Positions 45,776 through 58,556 of a stretch of DNA of 64,000 nt are shown here, in pieces. Within the stretch, counting starts at the first letter, position 1. Each line of letters opens with the position of its first letter. The notes under the pieces were generated by a model. It had not been told where the DNA came from. It worked only from the letters and a program-made list of their open reading frames with translations, and did not search any database. Origin of the DNA: Capra hircus (taxonomy: Eukaryota; Chordata; Mammalia; Artiodactyla; Bovidae); the NCBI RefSeq assembly GCF_001704415.2, contig NC_030814.1, positions 77,059,121 to 77,123,120 of the forward strand, given 5' to 3'. The position numbers and the translations under genes are program-made.

Positions 45776-48740
45776 AACCAACATTTTACCAAGAGCAGTG
45801 CCACTTAAGCAGTATTATATAAAGATTTGAAAGTATAGTTTTAAAAGATTTTTTTAAAATGATTTTAAGAAATGGACTAAGGCACATGAAAGTAAAACAC
45901 CTGTAAATCACTGTGAAAGAAATCTGAGACAACAGCAGAACAAAATGAACAAAATGAAAAAGGTATTTGAGGACTGGATGTTACGACTTAAGAGAATGCT
46001 GAGGAAGACATTTCCTTTTTTGCTAGAATTTGACTAGCACCCCAATTTGAGGACAAAGCGTCAAGTAGCTTCTTCTTTAGAGAGAAATGAATGCAATTGG
46101 ATGCCAGGCCGGCACTGCTCCCGTCCTGCCCAGCATCGCTCTTTACTATCTATGGGCGCCATCTGTATAACAGATGAGGGATTAGGAAAGGAGAGACATA
46201 TAGGTTATCAGTCACTAGAGTTGGATTTGGAGAGTCTAGTTTTGTGCTTTTTCATGTTCTCCAAGGCAAAATGGGTGCTCCCCACTCCAGGAAATTACAC
46301 AGAGTTCAGTCACAAATCTGGTTTCTTATTATGCATTTACACATTCGTTTCTGCATAGAATTTCTGAGCAGCTCTCCATGCTTACTGGAGAAGAATGGAA
46401 AGAGTCAGTCAAAATTGGCAGGTGGAGAGAAAATATCAATGGAAATGCCTATATTCCTACATTCAACATGACATAACAAATCAGTTTCCTCCAAGTTACA
46501 TGGTCACCAAAAAGGTAGCTGGGCTTGTGCCATACCTAAGTGAATGGAGCTTTAACAGGAACATCACAGCAGCAAAAGGTTGTAGGCTGTACTGACTAGC
46601 TTATGAGCTGAAAGGTACTGGAAGTGTCAGCTAGAAACCGGAAGAAAACCTTGCATACCACCTAGGTAGGGACCCACAGAGCATGAGTATGCAAACTTTA
46701 TCTCAAGGAGCAAAAGTTAAAGGGGGATGTTGAAGAGTTTGCAGGTCTCCTACATCAGAGATGTGTAGGGTATAACATCCCCCAACCAGGCCCTTAAATG
46801 AATCACACATGTACCCAAATAGATAATAAAATTTTAGATACTGGTCTCGCAAAAGGCAACAGAACCACTCAGTTTAACCAGGTGAGGAGCTACAGAAGCA
46901 GCTGCTTAAATCAGAGACTTGCTCATTCCTCTTCCCTCCATGGCGACTGAAAACACCAGAGGAGGGAGGAAAGAAAGAGGTTGAGAGCAGAAATCCTGCA
47001 CTGCCTTTCCCAGCCAAGGTTTAAGCCTGATATGGGAGACATGAAATGATGCAGTTGGAGTTTTTCATTAGACTAGGTAAGACTTTTTAATAAAACTAAT
47101 CTGATCTCCATAGAATCTTCCTGTTTTAAGGGATGAGAAAGAAAGGAGTTGGGGACAGTAATAGGAGAAAAATAAAATAAAGCCTTTCCGCTGTTGTATT
47201 CCCACTGATCCAAAACTATCTCTGTGACTATCAATAAATCACCATAATATCTTTCTAAGTCTAGACAGACCTGAGTTATTCATGCATTCAATCAGGAAAC
47301 ACAATGACAAACTATGACCCCAAAACAAAAACCTACCTTATTTCAAATATATTCCCCTCACCCCCAATATGTGCTCATCTCTCTACTTCAAGATCAAGTT
47401 TTAATCCATTTACCTACCTCATGATGCTTTTTTTTTTTCTGCTCCCTCCCACATTGGTCTGATTTTACCTGCAATTCTTATAGTTCTCAGTGTTTATTTA
47501 AATTATTCAAAGCCAGAAGGTCAGTGTTACTCAGCTATTGCATAAATATGTGAACTGTCTCTTCACATGAGACAATAAACTCTTGGACAGTTGGACTCTA
47601 TCATGTATTTCTTCTCTATTTCCTTTTTATCAATAGCATCAAAAATGCAACAGACACTGGCCTGATGCTTTATATTTTTAGCACTTTGGCACCTATTTTA
47701 AGAAGACAGGAAGGCTCAGGCATTTTTTTCTACTCATCTAAAAGTCTTTGTTCTTTACATTTCAATGCTATGTTATCCACACATAAAAGTGTAAAGTTTT
47801 ATTTTATTTTGTACCATCTTCTTTAAAAAATGCCTGTATGCCATACAATGCTTTCTGCCATATATTTAGATATTTTTAATATATTTACCATTACCTGTCT
47901 GACATACCATGGTTAATACTTATTTAAAAATTTCTGTATCACTTGGCAGTAGTATTTCGTAAAAGTATGTAGTCCAATATGATTTGTTTGTTAATCCAGT
48001 CCAAAAAACACTTTATATGAAGGATTTAAATGTATTATTATTATATGTTTTTCCCTCTTCCTTCTATAAATTAATTATTTTTAATATTAGCTTTATCCCT
48101 ATTTTATGTTTACACACTCCGTTTTCTTTTCTAGAAACTTGAAAAGTTTATGACTTAAGTATATATTCAGGAAGAATAGGATATGGGTTTGATAATGAAT
48201 TTTTATGAATGGACAAGGAAACAATTCCCTGAAAAAAGAAATGTATAAAGGAGCAATGATACATAAAAATTAGGTTGTGCTATGATTATACCCAATGAGT
48301 CTTATTTCTTCCATGTGTTGGATACATGCATGTGTATGCACTTAAAATGCTTATAATTGCTAACACTTACGTAACACACTTTCTGAGGTGACTTGCTAGT
48401 TATTTAGGAACTGATTTTACACCATTTAGCTCCGAGGCATGTGCTTTAATCTAAGCTCTATTTATAAATATTTCTGGAAGTCTAATGCCTTATACAGAAA
48501 ATGGCCTTCCTGAATTTCAGGGGAAAGTGTTATTTACTGGAGCATCAAATCAGACTGAAATAAACCTGGCAAGGACATTATTCCTCAAAGTGTCTGTCAA
48601 TTCTACCTCATCTAGATGCCAAACACACTTGGTTCTGTTAATACATGGAGTCTATCCAGCCTTAGAAATAACATAGAAATTTCTAAAAAACATTATTTAA
48701 TTCCAGACTTTCATAAAAATACGATTTTAATTATTTAATG
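45776..48740. other. No gene proven; longest repeat-poor stretch
   Basis: Mostly single-copy. 46020-46620 has overlapping open frames (103 residues at 46047-46358, 75 at 46244-46471, 66 at 46395-46595) with no known domain, no splice context and no codon bias I can argue for. Polyadenylation-like AATAAA words occur near 47171. It could hide non-coding exons. Confidence 0.4.
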
Positions 48741-48744
48741 TTGT

Positions 48745-49050
48745 GCTCAATTCACACCCACCACATAACAGCTTAAAACAATACATTACTACTTCTCAGA
48801 ATTCTTACTGGTTCTTCTGTGGATTTTTCCTGGGCTCATTCATAGAACTGCATTTGGCTAAAGTGTGGGCTGTGCTGGGTTGGACTGTAAGATGGTATCA
48901 CTCACATGTCTGGCAGATGTACCTGGCAAGCTGTCAGAAAAGGCTCTTTCTTTTCTTTCACATAGTCTAATCTCCTAGTAGGCTAGCTTGGCTTCTTTTC
49001 ATGGTAGTCTCAGCACATCATCCCAACACAGAAAAAGCAGAGCAATGCAA
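48745..49050 (+). mobile_element. Ancient mammalian repeat, family not assigned
   Basis: ATAACAGCTTAAAACAATAC, TCTCAGAATTCTTACTGGTT, CTCATTCATAGAACTGC and CACTCACATGTCTGGCAGAT recall a common old mammalian interspersed repeat beginning ACAGCTTAAAACAACA. Strongly diverged. Confidence 0.45.
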
Positions 49051-49071
49051 ATCTTCTTAAGGTCTAGCATT

Positions 49072-50073
49072 CAGTTCACCTCAGTCGCTGTCATGTCCGA
49101 CTCTTTGTGACCCCATGGACTGCAGCAAGCCAGGCTTCCCTGTCCTTCATCAAATCCCAGAGTCTGCTCAAACTCATGTCCATCGAGTTGGTGATGCCAT
49201 TTGACCATCTCATTCTCTCTTGTCCCCTTCTCCTCCTGCCTTCAATCTTGCCCAGCATCAGGATCTTTTCCAATGAGTCAGTACTTTGCATCAGGTGGCC
49301 AAAGTATTGGAGTTTCAGCTTCAGCATCAGTCCTTCCAGTGAATATTCAGGACTGATTTCTTTCAGGATGGACTGGTTGGATCTCCTTGCAGTCCAAGGG
49401 ACTCTCAAGAGTCTTCTCCAATACCACGGTTCAAAAGCATCAATTTTTCAGCACTCAGCTTTCCTTATAGTCCAACTCTCACATCCATACATGACTACTA
49501 GAAAAACATAGCTTTGGCTAGATGGGCCTTTTTTGGCAAAGTAATGTCTCAGCTTTTCAATATGCTGTCTAGGTTGGTCATAGCTTTTCTTCAGGAGTAA
49601 GCGTCTTTTAATTTCATGGCTGCAGTCACCATCTGCAGTGATTTTGGAGCCCCAAAAAATAGTGTCTCACTGTTTCCATTGTTTCCCCATCTATTTGCCA
49701 TGAAGTGTTGGGCCTGGATGCCATGAACTTAGTTTTCTGAATGTTGAGCTTTAAGCCAACTTTTTCACTCTCCACTGTCATTTTCATCAAGAGGCTGTTT
49801 AGTTCCTCTTCACTTTCTGCCATAAGGGTGGTGTCATCTTCATATCTGAGGTCATTGATATTTCTCCCAGAAATCTTGATTCCAGCTTGTGCTTCATCAA
49901 GCCTGGCATTTCACATGATGTACTCTGCATATAACATAAAGTAAGCAGGGTGACAATATACAGCCTTGATGTACTCCTTTCCCTATTTGGAACCAGTCTG
50001 TTGTTCCACGTCCAGTCCTAACTGTTGCTTCTTGACCTGCAAACAGATTTCTCAGGAGGCAGGTCAGGTGGTC
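49072..50073 (-). mobile_element. BovB composite, part 1: minus-strand 3' half
   Basis: From the tail (49072) through the ORF2 C-terminus (frame 49408-49091) and post-YADD region (frame 49823-49626) to the RT position PDHLT near 50060-50073. AGGTCTAGCATT at 49060-49071 is the left copy of a 12-bp duplication (one mismatch) whose partner AGTTCTAGCATT is at 51208-51219, so the whole composite appears bracketed by one target site. Confidence 0.9.
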
Positions 50074-50079
50074 CTCAAC

Positions 50080-51092
50080 TGTGAAGTCAAGTGGGCCATA
50101 AGAAGCATCACTATGAACAAAGCTAGTGGAGGTGATGGAATTCCAGTTGAGCTATTTCAAATCCTAAAAGATGATGCTGTGAACATGTTGCACTCAATAT
50201 GACAGCAAATTTTGAAAACTCAGCAGTGTCCACAGGACTGGAAAAGTCAGTTTTCATTCCAATCCCAAAGAAAGGCAATGCCAAAGTATGTTCAAACTAC
50301 CACATAATTGCACTCATCCCACACACTAGCAAAGTAATGCTCAAAATTCTCCAAGCCAGGTTTCAGCAATATGTGAACTGTGAACTTCCAGATGTTCAAG
50401 CTGGATTTAGAAAAGGCAGAGGAAACAGTGATCAAATTGCCAACATCTGCTGGATCATTGAAAAAGCAAGAGAGTTCCAGAAAAACATCTATTTCTGCTT
50501 TATTGACTATGCCAAAGCCTTGACTGTGTGGATCACAACAAACTGAGGAAAATTCTGAAAGAGATGGGAATACCAGACCACTTGACCTTCCTCCTGAGAA
50601 ATCTGTATGCAGGTCAGAAAGCAACAGTTAGAACTGGACATGAAACAACAGACTGGTTACAAATAGGAAAAAGAGTACATCAGGCTGTATATTGTCACCC
50701 TGCTTATTTAACTTATATACAGAGTATATCACGAGAAATGCTGGGCTGGATGAAGCACACGCTGGAACCAAGATTTCTGGGAGAAATATCAATAACCTCG
50801 GATATGCAGATGATACTGGAAGGACTGATGTTGGAGCTGGAACTCCAATACTTTGGCCACCTGATGCAAAGAGCTGACTCATTTGAAAAGACCCTGATGC
50901 TGGGAAAGATTTAGGGCAGAAGGAGAAGGGGACAACAGAGGATGAGATGGTTGGATGGCATCACTGACTGAATGGACATGAGTTTGATTAAACTCCAGGA
51001 GTTAGTGATAGACAGGGAGGCCTGGCGTGCTACACATCGTGGGGTAGCAAAGAGTTAGACACAACTGAACAAGTGAACTGAACTGAACTGAA
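50080..51092 (+). mobile_element. BovB composite, part 2: plus-strand RT to tail with internal deletion
   Basis: Starts exactly at TGTGAAGTCAAGTGGGCC (ORF2 CEVKWA) and reads through RT motif A, disrupted by a frameshift (frame 50199-50546, DYAKALTVW), to the YADD region at about 50810. There it jumps over about 480 bp into the C-terminus (LEGLMLELELQ) and runs to the tail near 51090. Frames 50528-50914 and 50199-50546 cover most of it. Confidence 0.9.
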
Positions 51093-51093
51093 A

Positions 51094-51207
51094 TGACTTC
51101 ACATTCCAGGATGTCTGGCTCTAGTTGATTGATCACACCATCATGGTTATCTGGGTCATGAAGATCCTTTTAGTATAGTTCTTCTGTGTATTTTGCCACC
51201 TCTTCTT
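51094..51207 (-). mobile_element. BovB composite, part 3: minus-strand 5' piece
   Basis: Complement of the ORF2 linker (TGACTTCACATTCCAGGATG at its left end). Its last element position coincides with the first position of part 2, in opposite orientation. It ends at CCACCTCTTCTT beside the right duplication copy. Confidence 0.88.
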
Positions 51208-51219
51208 AGTTCTAGCATT

Positions 51220-51655
51220 GTAAGATTCTGCTTCAATCTGTCAGACAAATACCAACCCAGATTCCAATGGTGGTAAAATAGACAGCCTTTCTAATGGGAT
51301 ACACAAAAATCACATAGCATAGTGATGCATACTAAACTGAGAAATATGTGTGACACATATTTTGAAATCACTTTAGATGACAAAAAATAGTTGAGAACAG
51401 CCAACATGGACATACTTCTAATCAAGGCTGTGAAAGAGCTACAAAAGAGAATATTAATTTCCAGTTGTTTTTTCCTATAAGACTGATAAAAATCTCTTGA
51501 CCCAGTATGATAAGGAAAACATCTTTCTGATGATGACGAGGGTTATATTTCTCTTCTTGCACTGTCTGGGAGCTGCTTATTCTCCGATACAGAAATCAGT
51601 TCAGTAGGCAATCTTTATTCAATCCTTAGTAAATATCATATATATCAAACGTAAA
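51220..51655. other. No gene or assignable repeat
   Basis: Nothing recognised. Confidence 0.5.
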
Positions 51656-51659
51656 GTTG

Positions 51660-51840
51660 TAAATGGTTTACATTTAATCCTTAAAATAACCCAAATAGAT
51701 AGGTGTTATGACCTCCTGATAATAGGTGACAATTAAATAGTCAAGTCAAAGTAACTTGTGAACCTACAGCTAGTGCAATCTGAACCCAGGCAATCTGGCT
51801 CCAAGTCCACGCTCTCAACTTTCATGATTATTGCTTCTGT
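51660..51840 (-). mobile_element. MIR SINE
   Basis: CATTTAATCCTTAAAATAACC, TAGGTGTTATGACCTCCTG, AAGTAACTTGTGAACCTACA and ATCTGAACCCAGGCAATCTG are the MIR complement along nearly its whole length. Confidence 0.88.
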
Positions 51841-52116
51841 GATCATTCCTATGGTTTTGTTTTCACCCTTCTCAGTAATTGAATACGCCTTGCTTATATC
51901 AGGGCTCTTATTTTTCAGCTTACGCTAATGCACTTGTTCAAAATACCTACTTGAAATAACATCTTAATCATTATGAAGCAGCCAGCACCTAGGATAACTA
52001 GTCTGCTTGGACCTTGAGTGTTGTGAGTCTGATCTGTGCTATACAGTCGGGTTATTGTGTTTCTAGACCAATCAATCTTCCAGGGCCATTAGTGGGTTGA
52101 GGCTAGTCAGGCAATG

Positions 52117-52290
52117 AAGGCAGCGTTGAATGGTGGTTAAGAATACAGGTTAGAATTCTTGCCCGCCACTTAGTAGCTCAGAAAGTTTGGGGGTGCTGCT
52201 TAATATTGGGGATGACAGTTTCTCCTTGATAGGATTATTATGAAAATTAAAAGAAATGAGTTTGTTTTATAGAAGTCCTTGAGACTCTAT
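52117..52290 (+). mobile_element. MIR SINE
   Basis: GAATGGTGGTTAAGAATACA head, GCCCGCCACTTAGTAG, then GATAGGATTATTATGAAAAT match MIR in order. Confidence 0.82.
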
Positions 52291-52319
52291 CTGGAATGTA
52301 TTTACTAAATCACTGAAAA

Positions 52320-52830
52320 ATTGTATTCACTTCAGGCTACCCAGCCAGGGATAAATGACATGTCTGAACACTCTACATCTGGGGTTTCTGATGTGATTAG
52401 GCGTTCTTCCAGGTGTGGGTTTTATTTGTTCCACCTCTACTTCAGTGTATTGGAAATACTGGTCTTCCATTTGAGAGCTGTCTTTGACACAGCTCAGCCA
52501 GAGATGGGGTCAGGAGTAGTTTTAGCCTCCATTTTACTACCCACAGAGCGGTTAATTGCCTTCTGGAGAAGGGACTCTTTGTGTTCATTCCCAACCAGTA
52601 TTATCCACGGAAGGTTTCAGGAAAGAGGAGAGCTTCTTTGAGCAGGCCCCAGCCTCAGCTCTGAATGAATGACCTCGCTGGCATTAACCCTGATTAAATC
52701 ATCCCAGCTTCTCATTATCTACAGAGTTCTACCATGGGTGACAGAACATCAGCTCAGGAGCCGTGGTAGTTCAATCAGGCACTCCTTTCTGCCTACCTGG
52801 GTCTTTTCATAGTGAGCACCAGAATGGTGT
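52320..52830. other. Repeat-free, GC-richer island with a 106-codon frame
   Basis: Flanked by MIRs but itself repeat-free and more GC-rich than its surroundings. Frame 52321-52641 (MYSLQATQPGIND start) has no known domain and no intron signals. The segment 52640-52800 has the look of constrained non-coding DNA, but I cannot test conservation. Confidence 0.35.
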
Positions 52831-52869
52831 AAATCTTGTAATCTGAACTTCAAAATTAGAAAATGTCAT

Positions 52870-53030
52870 TCTCTGACATTTACTGACTTTTGAAATTCAA
52901 AGTTACTTAACCAAACTGAATTGCTTTTTCCTCAACTGTAAAATAGAAGTGATAAGACAGTACCTATTTAGATTTTTTTTTATCTTATCATAGTACCTAA
53001 TATATAGTTAACTTTCTTTAAATGATAGCT
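52870..53030 (+). mobile_element. MIR SINE
   Basis: CTTTTTCCTCAACTGTAAAA and AGTACCTATTTAGATTTTTT, then ATCATAGTACCTAATATATAG, match the MIR core and tail. Confidence 0.65.
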
Positions 53031-55755
53031 ATTGTGATCTGTTGTATACGGGAATTGATTCAGTATTTCTCTAAAATTCAGAAGGACCAGTTTTCACAGG
53101 ATGTATGCCTATTTATTGGAAGGAATAACCTTATAGAAACCATATTGTGTTACACTTTAGGGAAAGTGTGTGGGGAAAGAGAAATTTATGCCCATTTGAA
53201 TTTTGGAAAAACATACTTCAGTATTTCATATGGAAAGAATTTCAGATCTTTGAAAGGGTGACTTAATTTTGAATTTCTTATTTCAAAGCTCACATATTAA
53301 CCAAGCATAAAATGTATACCATATTGTAAGTTAAATGGGCTGTTCTAAAGCCTCTATTTTAATTCATAGTCAGAGTTGGTATTTTTATTGCCACTCTTTA
53401 GCTTATTACAGGGGTGGTTGCTTTCTTTACCAGTAGTAGGTCTCAGATAACTTCCTAAGCTTCAGCCTCCAAATCTGTTTTAAAAAAATTTTCTCTCTGA
53501 CTTACAGATTGTTAACATAGTCCATAAAAAAAAAAAAAAGAGCCTTAGATCGGAGCTACTTGGAAAGAAATATTATAATGCTACAGTATTATCATCACAT
53601 TGTGAATCCAATACAGAACTATCAATTCCACAGCATTTAAGTGGAGTATTTAATGTCAGAGGCAGAATTCATGACACTGACAATTTATCTCACTCTCTCC
53701 CTGTTTCTTTTTATTTTACATAGATCAAAATCAAGAGCAGGAGCCTGAGAGAAATGTGTTGTTTATATACCCCAGAGTCTAATACAGGTAGAATTTAATT
53801 CTTAAAATATGAATTTAAACATTTTTTTGAAATGATAGGTCTAGAATCTGAGATAAATCTTCATAATAACTTTGAATTTGACTCTATAGTAAGGATATAT
53901 ACCCATTAGAATTCTGAATTAATTAGAGAAATTTCAAATATTTGAGGATAGGATTAGATAATCCATCATTTTTAAGTTGGCTTAAGTACTTGTGAACATC
54001 ATAGCAAAAATGTTCATGGCTTTAGATTGTATTAATATTCTCTTAGTTAATATTACCTTCAGATATATAATTAGCATTGGTTGTACATATTTATTGCAAG
54101 CAAAAGTTATAGAAAAATGTAATTTATGTCATCAACACTTCACCAGTTAAAAACAGAAAACAGAATATGAAATAAAGAATCTTACAATAGTCAAGTTAGT
54201 TTATAACTCCATATTTAGCTTTGATTTTTTTTCATGAAATGAATATTTCTTGAGAATCTACTTTGTGAAACTTGGGAGAATTTTTGAAATCTTCCCATTT
54301 TGTTTTTCTTGAGTTTTGTTCGATAGAATACCATTACTGTCACAATAAAATCTGTTAAAAAAAAAAGATCAAGAATTAAAATGTTTGGTAAATCCTAGAT
54401 TAAAGAAAGCAAAAAGATTTTTATTTTAGCTGCAGAATTTTTGATTTTACAGAACTCTCTAAGAAGGAATTCTGGATGTTAAAATTTTTTCCAAATATAA
54501 ATGGACTTAGACTCTTAGCCTTTACTGCAAGAATATTTATTAACATATTAAAGAACCTTAGAACCTTTTTACAGCACTGTAAAAAACTGTTTCTGAAAAG
54601 TTGTCTCTTCTTGTCTACACTTGTCATGGAATTGGTGACCACATCCACAAGTCTGAGTTTTTCTCAAAGATAATATTGGATTTATTTTGGAATGTAATAG
54701 ATTTTTTTCACTTCAAACACCTTTTTTTTTTTTCTAAAATACAATTTTTCCTCCCATGTATTTTTATCTAGGATCCTGTCTTCTAGGGAGTGGATATGTT
54801 GGTATTATGTAATTATATTGTTTGATGTTGGTTAAGACATGGTATATTATCTGTTACTATCAAAGGGCAAGAGATACTCCTTCAATAAAACCTTAATAAT
54901 TCCCTCGAGTGAAAATCCTTTAAGATATTTCATGAGTAATTAAAATAATATGTATATGTACTTTGTTCTTTCTCAAATGATTAAGAAATCTTTTGTATTT
55001 GTATGCTTGTAGTTTGTGGTTTCAAAAATTTGCATGAAAGCATGCCAACCCTTGTTCTTGTTTTTGTTTTTGTTGCTGTTTTACTGACACCATACCATAA
55101 TGTGCTTAATGTTAAGTATTTTGTTATTAATTCATATACTCAATCATGGAACTAAAATTAACTGTTAAGTGTAAGAAGTTGGGAAAAGAAATATTTTCTT
55201 CTTGGCTGTAGAATGGCATTTCAGGATTACCTTATTAACAAATACCCCTGGATTCCTTCCTTTGTAAAGGATGAATAATGAAAAATTCCAGAAAATGAAA
55301 TGCATAGGAAGAACTTCTTTTTTATAGTTCATCTCATTTGTAAATGGTAAAAGTTTTGTTTGAATATGATTTAAAATATCACTAAATATGAGACAAACTG
55401 TTAGTCTTGAAATATAGGTTCATCATCTACACACTTTTACCCCACATTTTAAAATTGCTATTTTTATTTAAATCTGCAAATATGTGAATTCTGAAAGCAT
55501 TTTGATATGAGATAGGGTTTTTCTTTTAATTTAAAAAAAACTGGTGGTAAAAAATGTTTTCCTGTGAAATAGGAAGAAACTTTGATTGATAATATTTACC
55601 TTGAAATGGGCACTTTATAAAAGAGAAGTCCTTCCTGATCCAGCCTAAAATTATTTAAATTGGCTGGACCTTTGCCCCAAAAGTAGACTTCACTGTAATC
55701 AAACCCAACAAAGACTTCATAAGTTAAAGCAAAATGAAACTCTTGTACTATCTCT
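53031..55755. other. No gene or assignable repeat
   Basis: About 2.7 kb, AT-rich. A-runs near 53527 and 54360 and T-runs near 54722. Open frames up to 79 codons without domains. Confidence 0.5.
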
Positions 55756-55759
55756 GTAT

Positions 55760-55843
55760 TAACAGGTGATAGTGGTAGTGGTGGTTTAGCTGCTAAGTTC
55801 TGTCCGACTCTTGCAACCCCACGGACTGTAGCCTGCCAACAGA
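55760..55843 (-). mobile_element. Bov-A/Bov-tA SINE scrap
   Basis: GGTAGTGGTGGTTTAGCTGC (tail side), then CTGTCCGACTCTTGCAACCC and GGACTGTAGCCTGCCA. Only the tail-proximal part is present. Confidence 0.8.
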
Positions 55844-55956
55844 AGAGGATCCAAATTTTGTGTAACCTATACCTCTGTAATATAATTTTTCAGATTCACT
55901 AATTTAAAATTACTAGGGCTCTCTCAGGTTTTTTGAGGGAGGTCTATTCCAGTGAG

Positions 55957-56411
55957 GTCCACCTAGTCAAAGCGATGGTTTTTCCAGTAGTCATGTATGG
56001 ATGTGAGAGTTGTACTATAAAGAAAGCTGAGCACCGAAGAATTGATGCTTTTGAACTGTGGTGTTGGAGGAGAGTCTTGAGAGTCCCTTGGACTGCAAGG
56101 AGACCCAACTAGTCCATCCTAAAGGAACTGAGTCCTGAATATTCATTGGAAGGACTGATGCTGAAGCTGAAACTCCAATGCTTTGGCCACCTGATGTGAA
56201 CAACTCACTCATTTGAAAAGACTCTGATACTGGGAAAGATTGAAGGCAGGGGGAGAAGGGACGACAGAGGATGAGATGGTTGGATGGCATCACCGAGTCA
56301 ATGGATATGAGTTTGAGTGAACTCTGGGAGTTGGTGATGGAGAGGAAGGCCTGGCGTGCTGTAGTCCATGGGGTTGCAAAGATTCGGACACAACTGAGTG
56401 ACAGAACTGAA
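55957..56411 (+). mobile_element. BovB LINE 3' fragment
   Basis: From GTCCACCTAGTCAAAGCGAT (ORF2 VHLVKAMVF position) through the C-terminus to the tail GACAGAACTGAA. CTATTCCAGTGAG (55944-55956) and CTATTCCACTGAG (56412-56424) form a 13-bp duplication with one mismatch. Confidence 0.94.
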
Positions 56412-56539
56412 CTATTCCACTGAGAAAAATTGCAGTTTGAGTGTCAGTGTCTATGGTAAACATCGCTTCATATATTATAGTCAAATATCACGAATGATGT
56501 CTACTAGGAAAGCATCACAATAGAGGCCAGGAGAGCTTT

Positions 56540-56650
56540 GCCAGCTGAGATTAATCTGCCTGGATTTCAGTTTCCTCATTACAACACAGGCAAGTGTGCA
56601 CTGGATTGAATTATCTCTGAGGTTCTTCCAGCTGAACAGTTTCTATTTTT
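56540..56650 (+). mobile_element. MIR-related SINE fragment
   Basis: GGATTTCAGTTTCCTCATTA followed by TGGATTGAATTATCTCTGAG and GTTCTTCCAGCTGAACAG matches a MIR-group 3' half. Confidence 0.6.
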
Positions 56651-57316
56651 TTACTGAAGAAGTCATCACTTCTGGAATGAGGAGAACTCCATGTTAATGT
56701 GGAAGGAGCAAATAAACTGGGTAAGCTAATCTGGGTACCCTACTTTACATGATTAGTTCCTGCCATCCAGGTCTATATATTTTTTCACATGACAATACAG
56801 TTGTTGATTATTTTCAGAGGTCTCAATTGGAAAAGATCTGTTTTTGCTTTGCAGTAATATTCTCAAATAATTTCTAAGACAAGAATATGACTACTAGTGC
56901 TAGATCGTGGATGAAGGGGTAGGAGTCTTATAAAAACTCTTGGAGAAGAAAAATAAGGAAGAACAGGAAACCATCCCATTATTTGCCTCCTCTTTTACAA
57001 TTGAAAACTTGACCTACTCACTGAATCTTATGAACATGGTGTCTTTGAAAGTAGAATAAGTAAATTGTCTACCTTAGCAGTGGTTTTCCCTTTTAATGCT
57101 AGATCAGTACATCTTAAAGTTATATGAATATCGTTGGTATGTTACGAAGATCTTTTGGGGAATTTTCCCCCCACAATCAGCATAAGGAACAAGTTCTTTG
57201 TATCATCTGTTCACATATGTGAGTATATATTAAAAAAAATTCTTCAGATGTATGCTAAATTCTTTACCTTTGTTTGGTACCAAGTTCTAATTTTTTAAAT
57301 CACTTTTAAAAGCTGT
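56651..57316. other. No gene or assignable repeat
   Basis: Nothing recognised. Confidence 0.5.
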
Positions 57317-57317
57317 A

Positions 57318-57437
57318 CTGCTGCTGCTGCTAAGTCGCTTCAGTCGTATCCTACTGTGTGACCCCATAAACAGCAGCCCACCAGGCTCCCCCATCCCTGG
57401 GATTCTCCAGGCAAGAACACTGGTATGGGTTGCCATT
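57318..57437 (-). mobile_element. Bov-A2 SINE, one monomer
   Basis: CTGCTGCTGCTGCTAAGTCG, then CCCACCAGGCTCCCCCATCC and CCAGGCAAGAACACTGG. Truncated after one monomer, as at 10797. Confidence 0.93.
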
Positions 57438-57692
57438 AGCCGTCATCAAAAAAAGATTATGCTAATCCTATGAGATTAAGAGTTTAGTGGAGGTAGAAAG
57501 TATGTCTTATTTCTCACCCTGCTCTCGAAACCCATTTAAGCAGCTGATATCAAGAAGCCAGATTAATTAAATTTTGATTGAAATAATAATTTCTAATAAA
57601 TAATTTCAAACTGTGGAGAATTTCCATTGTTCAAAATGTACTTTGGTGGTAAAAAAATCTTATCTTCTTCAATAACATAAAAATAAAGTAAG

Positions 57693-58467
57693 TTCAGTTC
57701 AGTCGCTCAGTCGTGTCTGACTCTTTGTGACCCCATGAATTGCAGCACGCCAGGCCTCCCTGTCTATCACCCACTCCCGGAGTTCACCCAAACCCATGTT
57801 CATTGAGTTGGTGACGCCATCCAGCCATCTCATCCTTGGTCATCCCCTTCTCCTTCTGCCCCCCCATCCCTCCCAGCATTAGAGTCTTTTCCAATGAGTC
57901 AACTCTTTGCATGAGGTGGCCAAAGTATTGGAGTTTCAGCTTTAGCATCAGGCCTTCCAATGAACACCCTGGACTGAACTCCTTTAGAATGGACTGGTTG
58001 GATCTCCTTGCAGTCCAAGGGACTCTCAAGAGTCTTCTCCAACACCACAGCTCAAAAGCATCAGTTCTTTGGTGCCCAGCTTTCTTCATAGTCCAACTCT
58101 CACATCCATACATGACCACTGGAAAAACCATATCCTTGACTAGATGGACCTTTGTTGGCAAAGTAACGTCTCTGCTTTTCAATATGCTATCTAGGTTGGT
58201 CATAACTTTCCTTCCAAGGAGTAAACATCTTTTAATTTCATGGCTGCAATCACCATCTGCAGTGATTTTGGAGCCCAAAAAAATAAAGTCGGACACTGTT
58301 TCCACTGTTTCCCCATCTATTTCCCATGAAGTGATGGGACCAGATGCTATGATCTTCGTTTTCTGAATGTTGAGCTTTAAGCCAACTTTTTCACTCTCCT
58401 CTTTCACTTTCATCAAGAGGTTTTTTAGTTCCTCTTCACTTTCTGCCATAAGGGTGGTGTCATCTGT
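57693..58467 (-). mobile_element. BovB LINE 3' part with long open frame
   Basis: The minus frame 58449-57784 is open for 221 residues: it starts MAESEEELKNLLMK immediately after where YADDTTL would be, passes KLNIQKTKI, GLKL and FELWCWRRLLRVPWTARRS, and frame-shifts near GGMGGQKEKG before the true C-terminus. This is the C-terminal half of BovB ORF2 without the RT catalytic site, so it has no enzymatic role. Its openness indicates a young insertion. No target duplication found. Confidence 0.94.
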
Positions 58468-58556
58468 AAATGTGATAGTAAATATGATTCATAAGTAGAG
58501 AAGTGGAAATATTATTTATAATTCTGCCTCCTGTCAAAATAATAACTTTTAACATT

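Noticed and set aside
46047..46358. 103-residue open frame as a possible gene
   Set aside because: No domain, no splice or promoter context and overlapping frames of similar length; chance is adequate.
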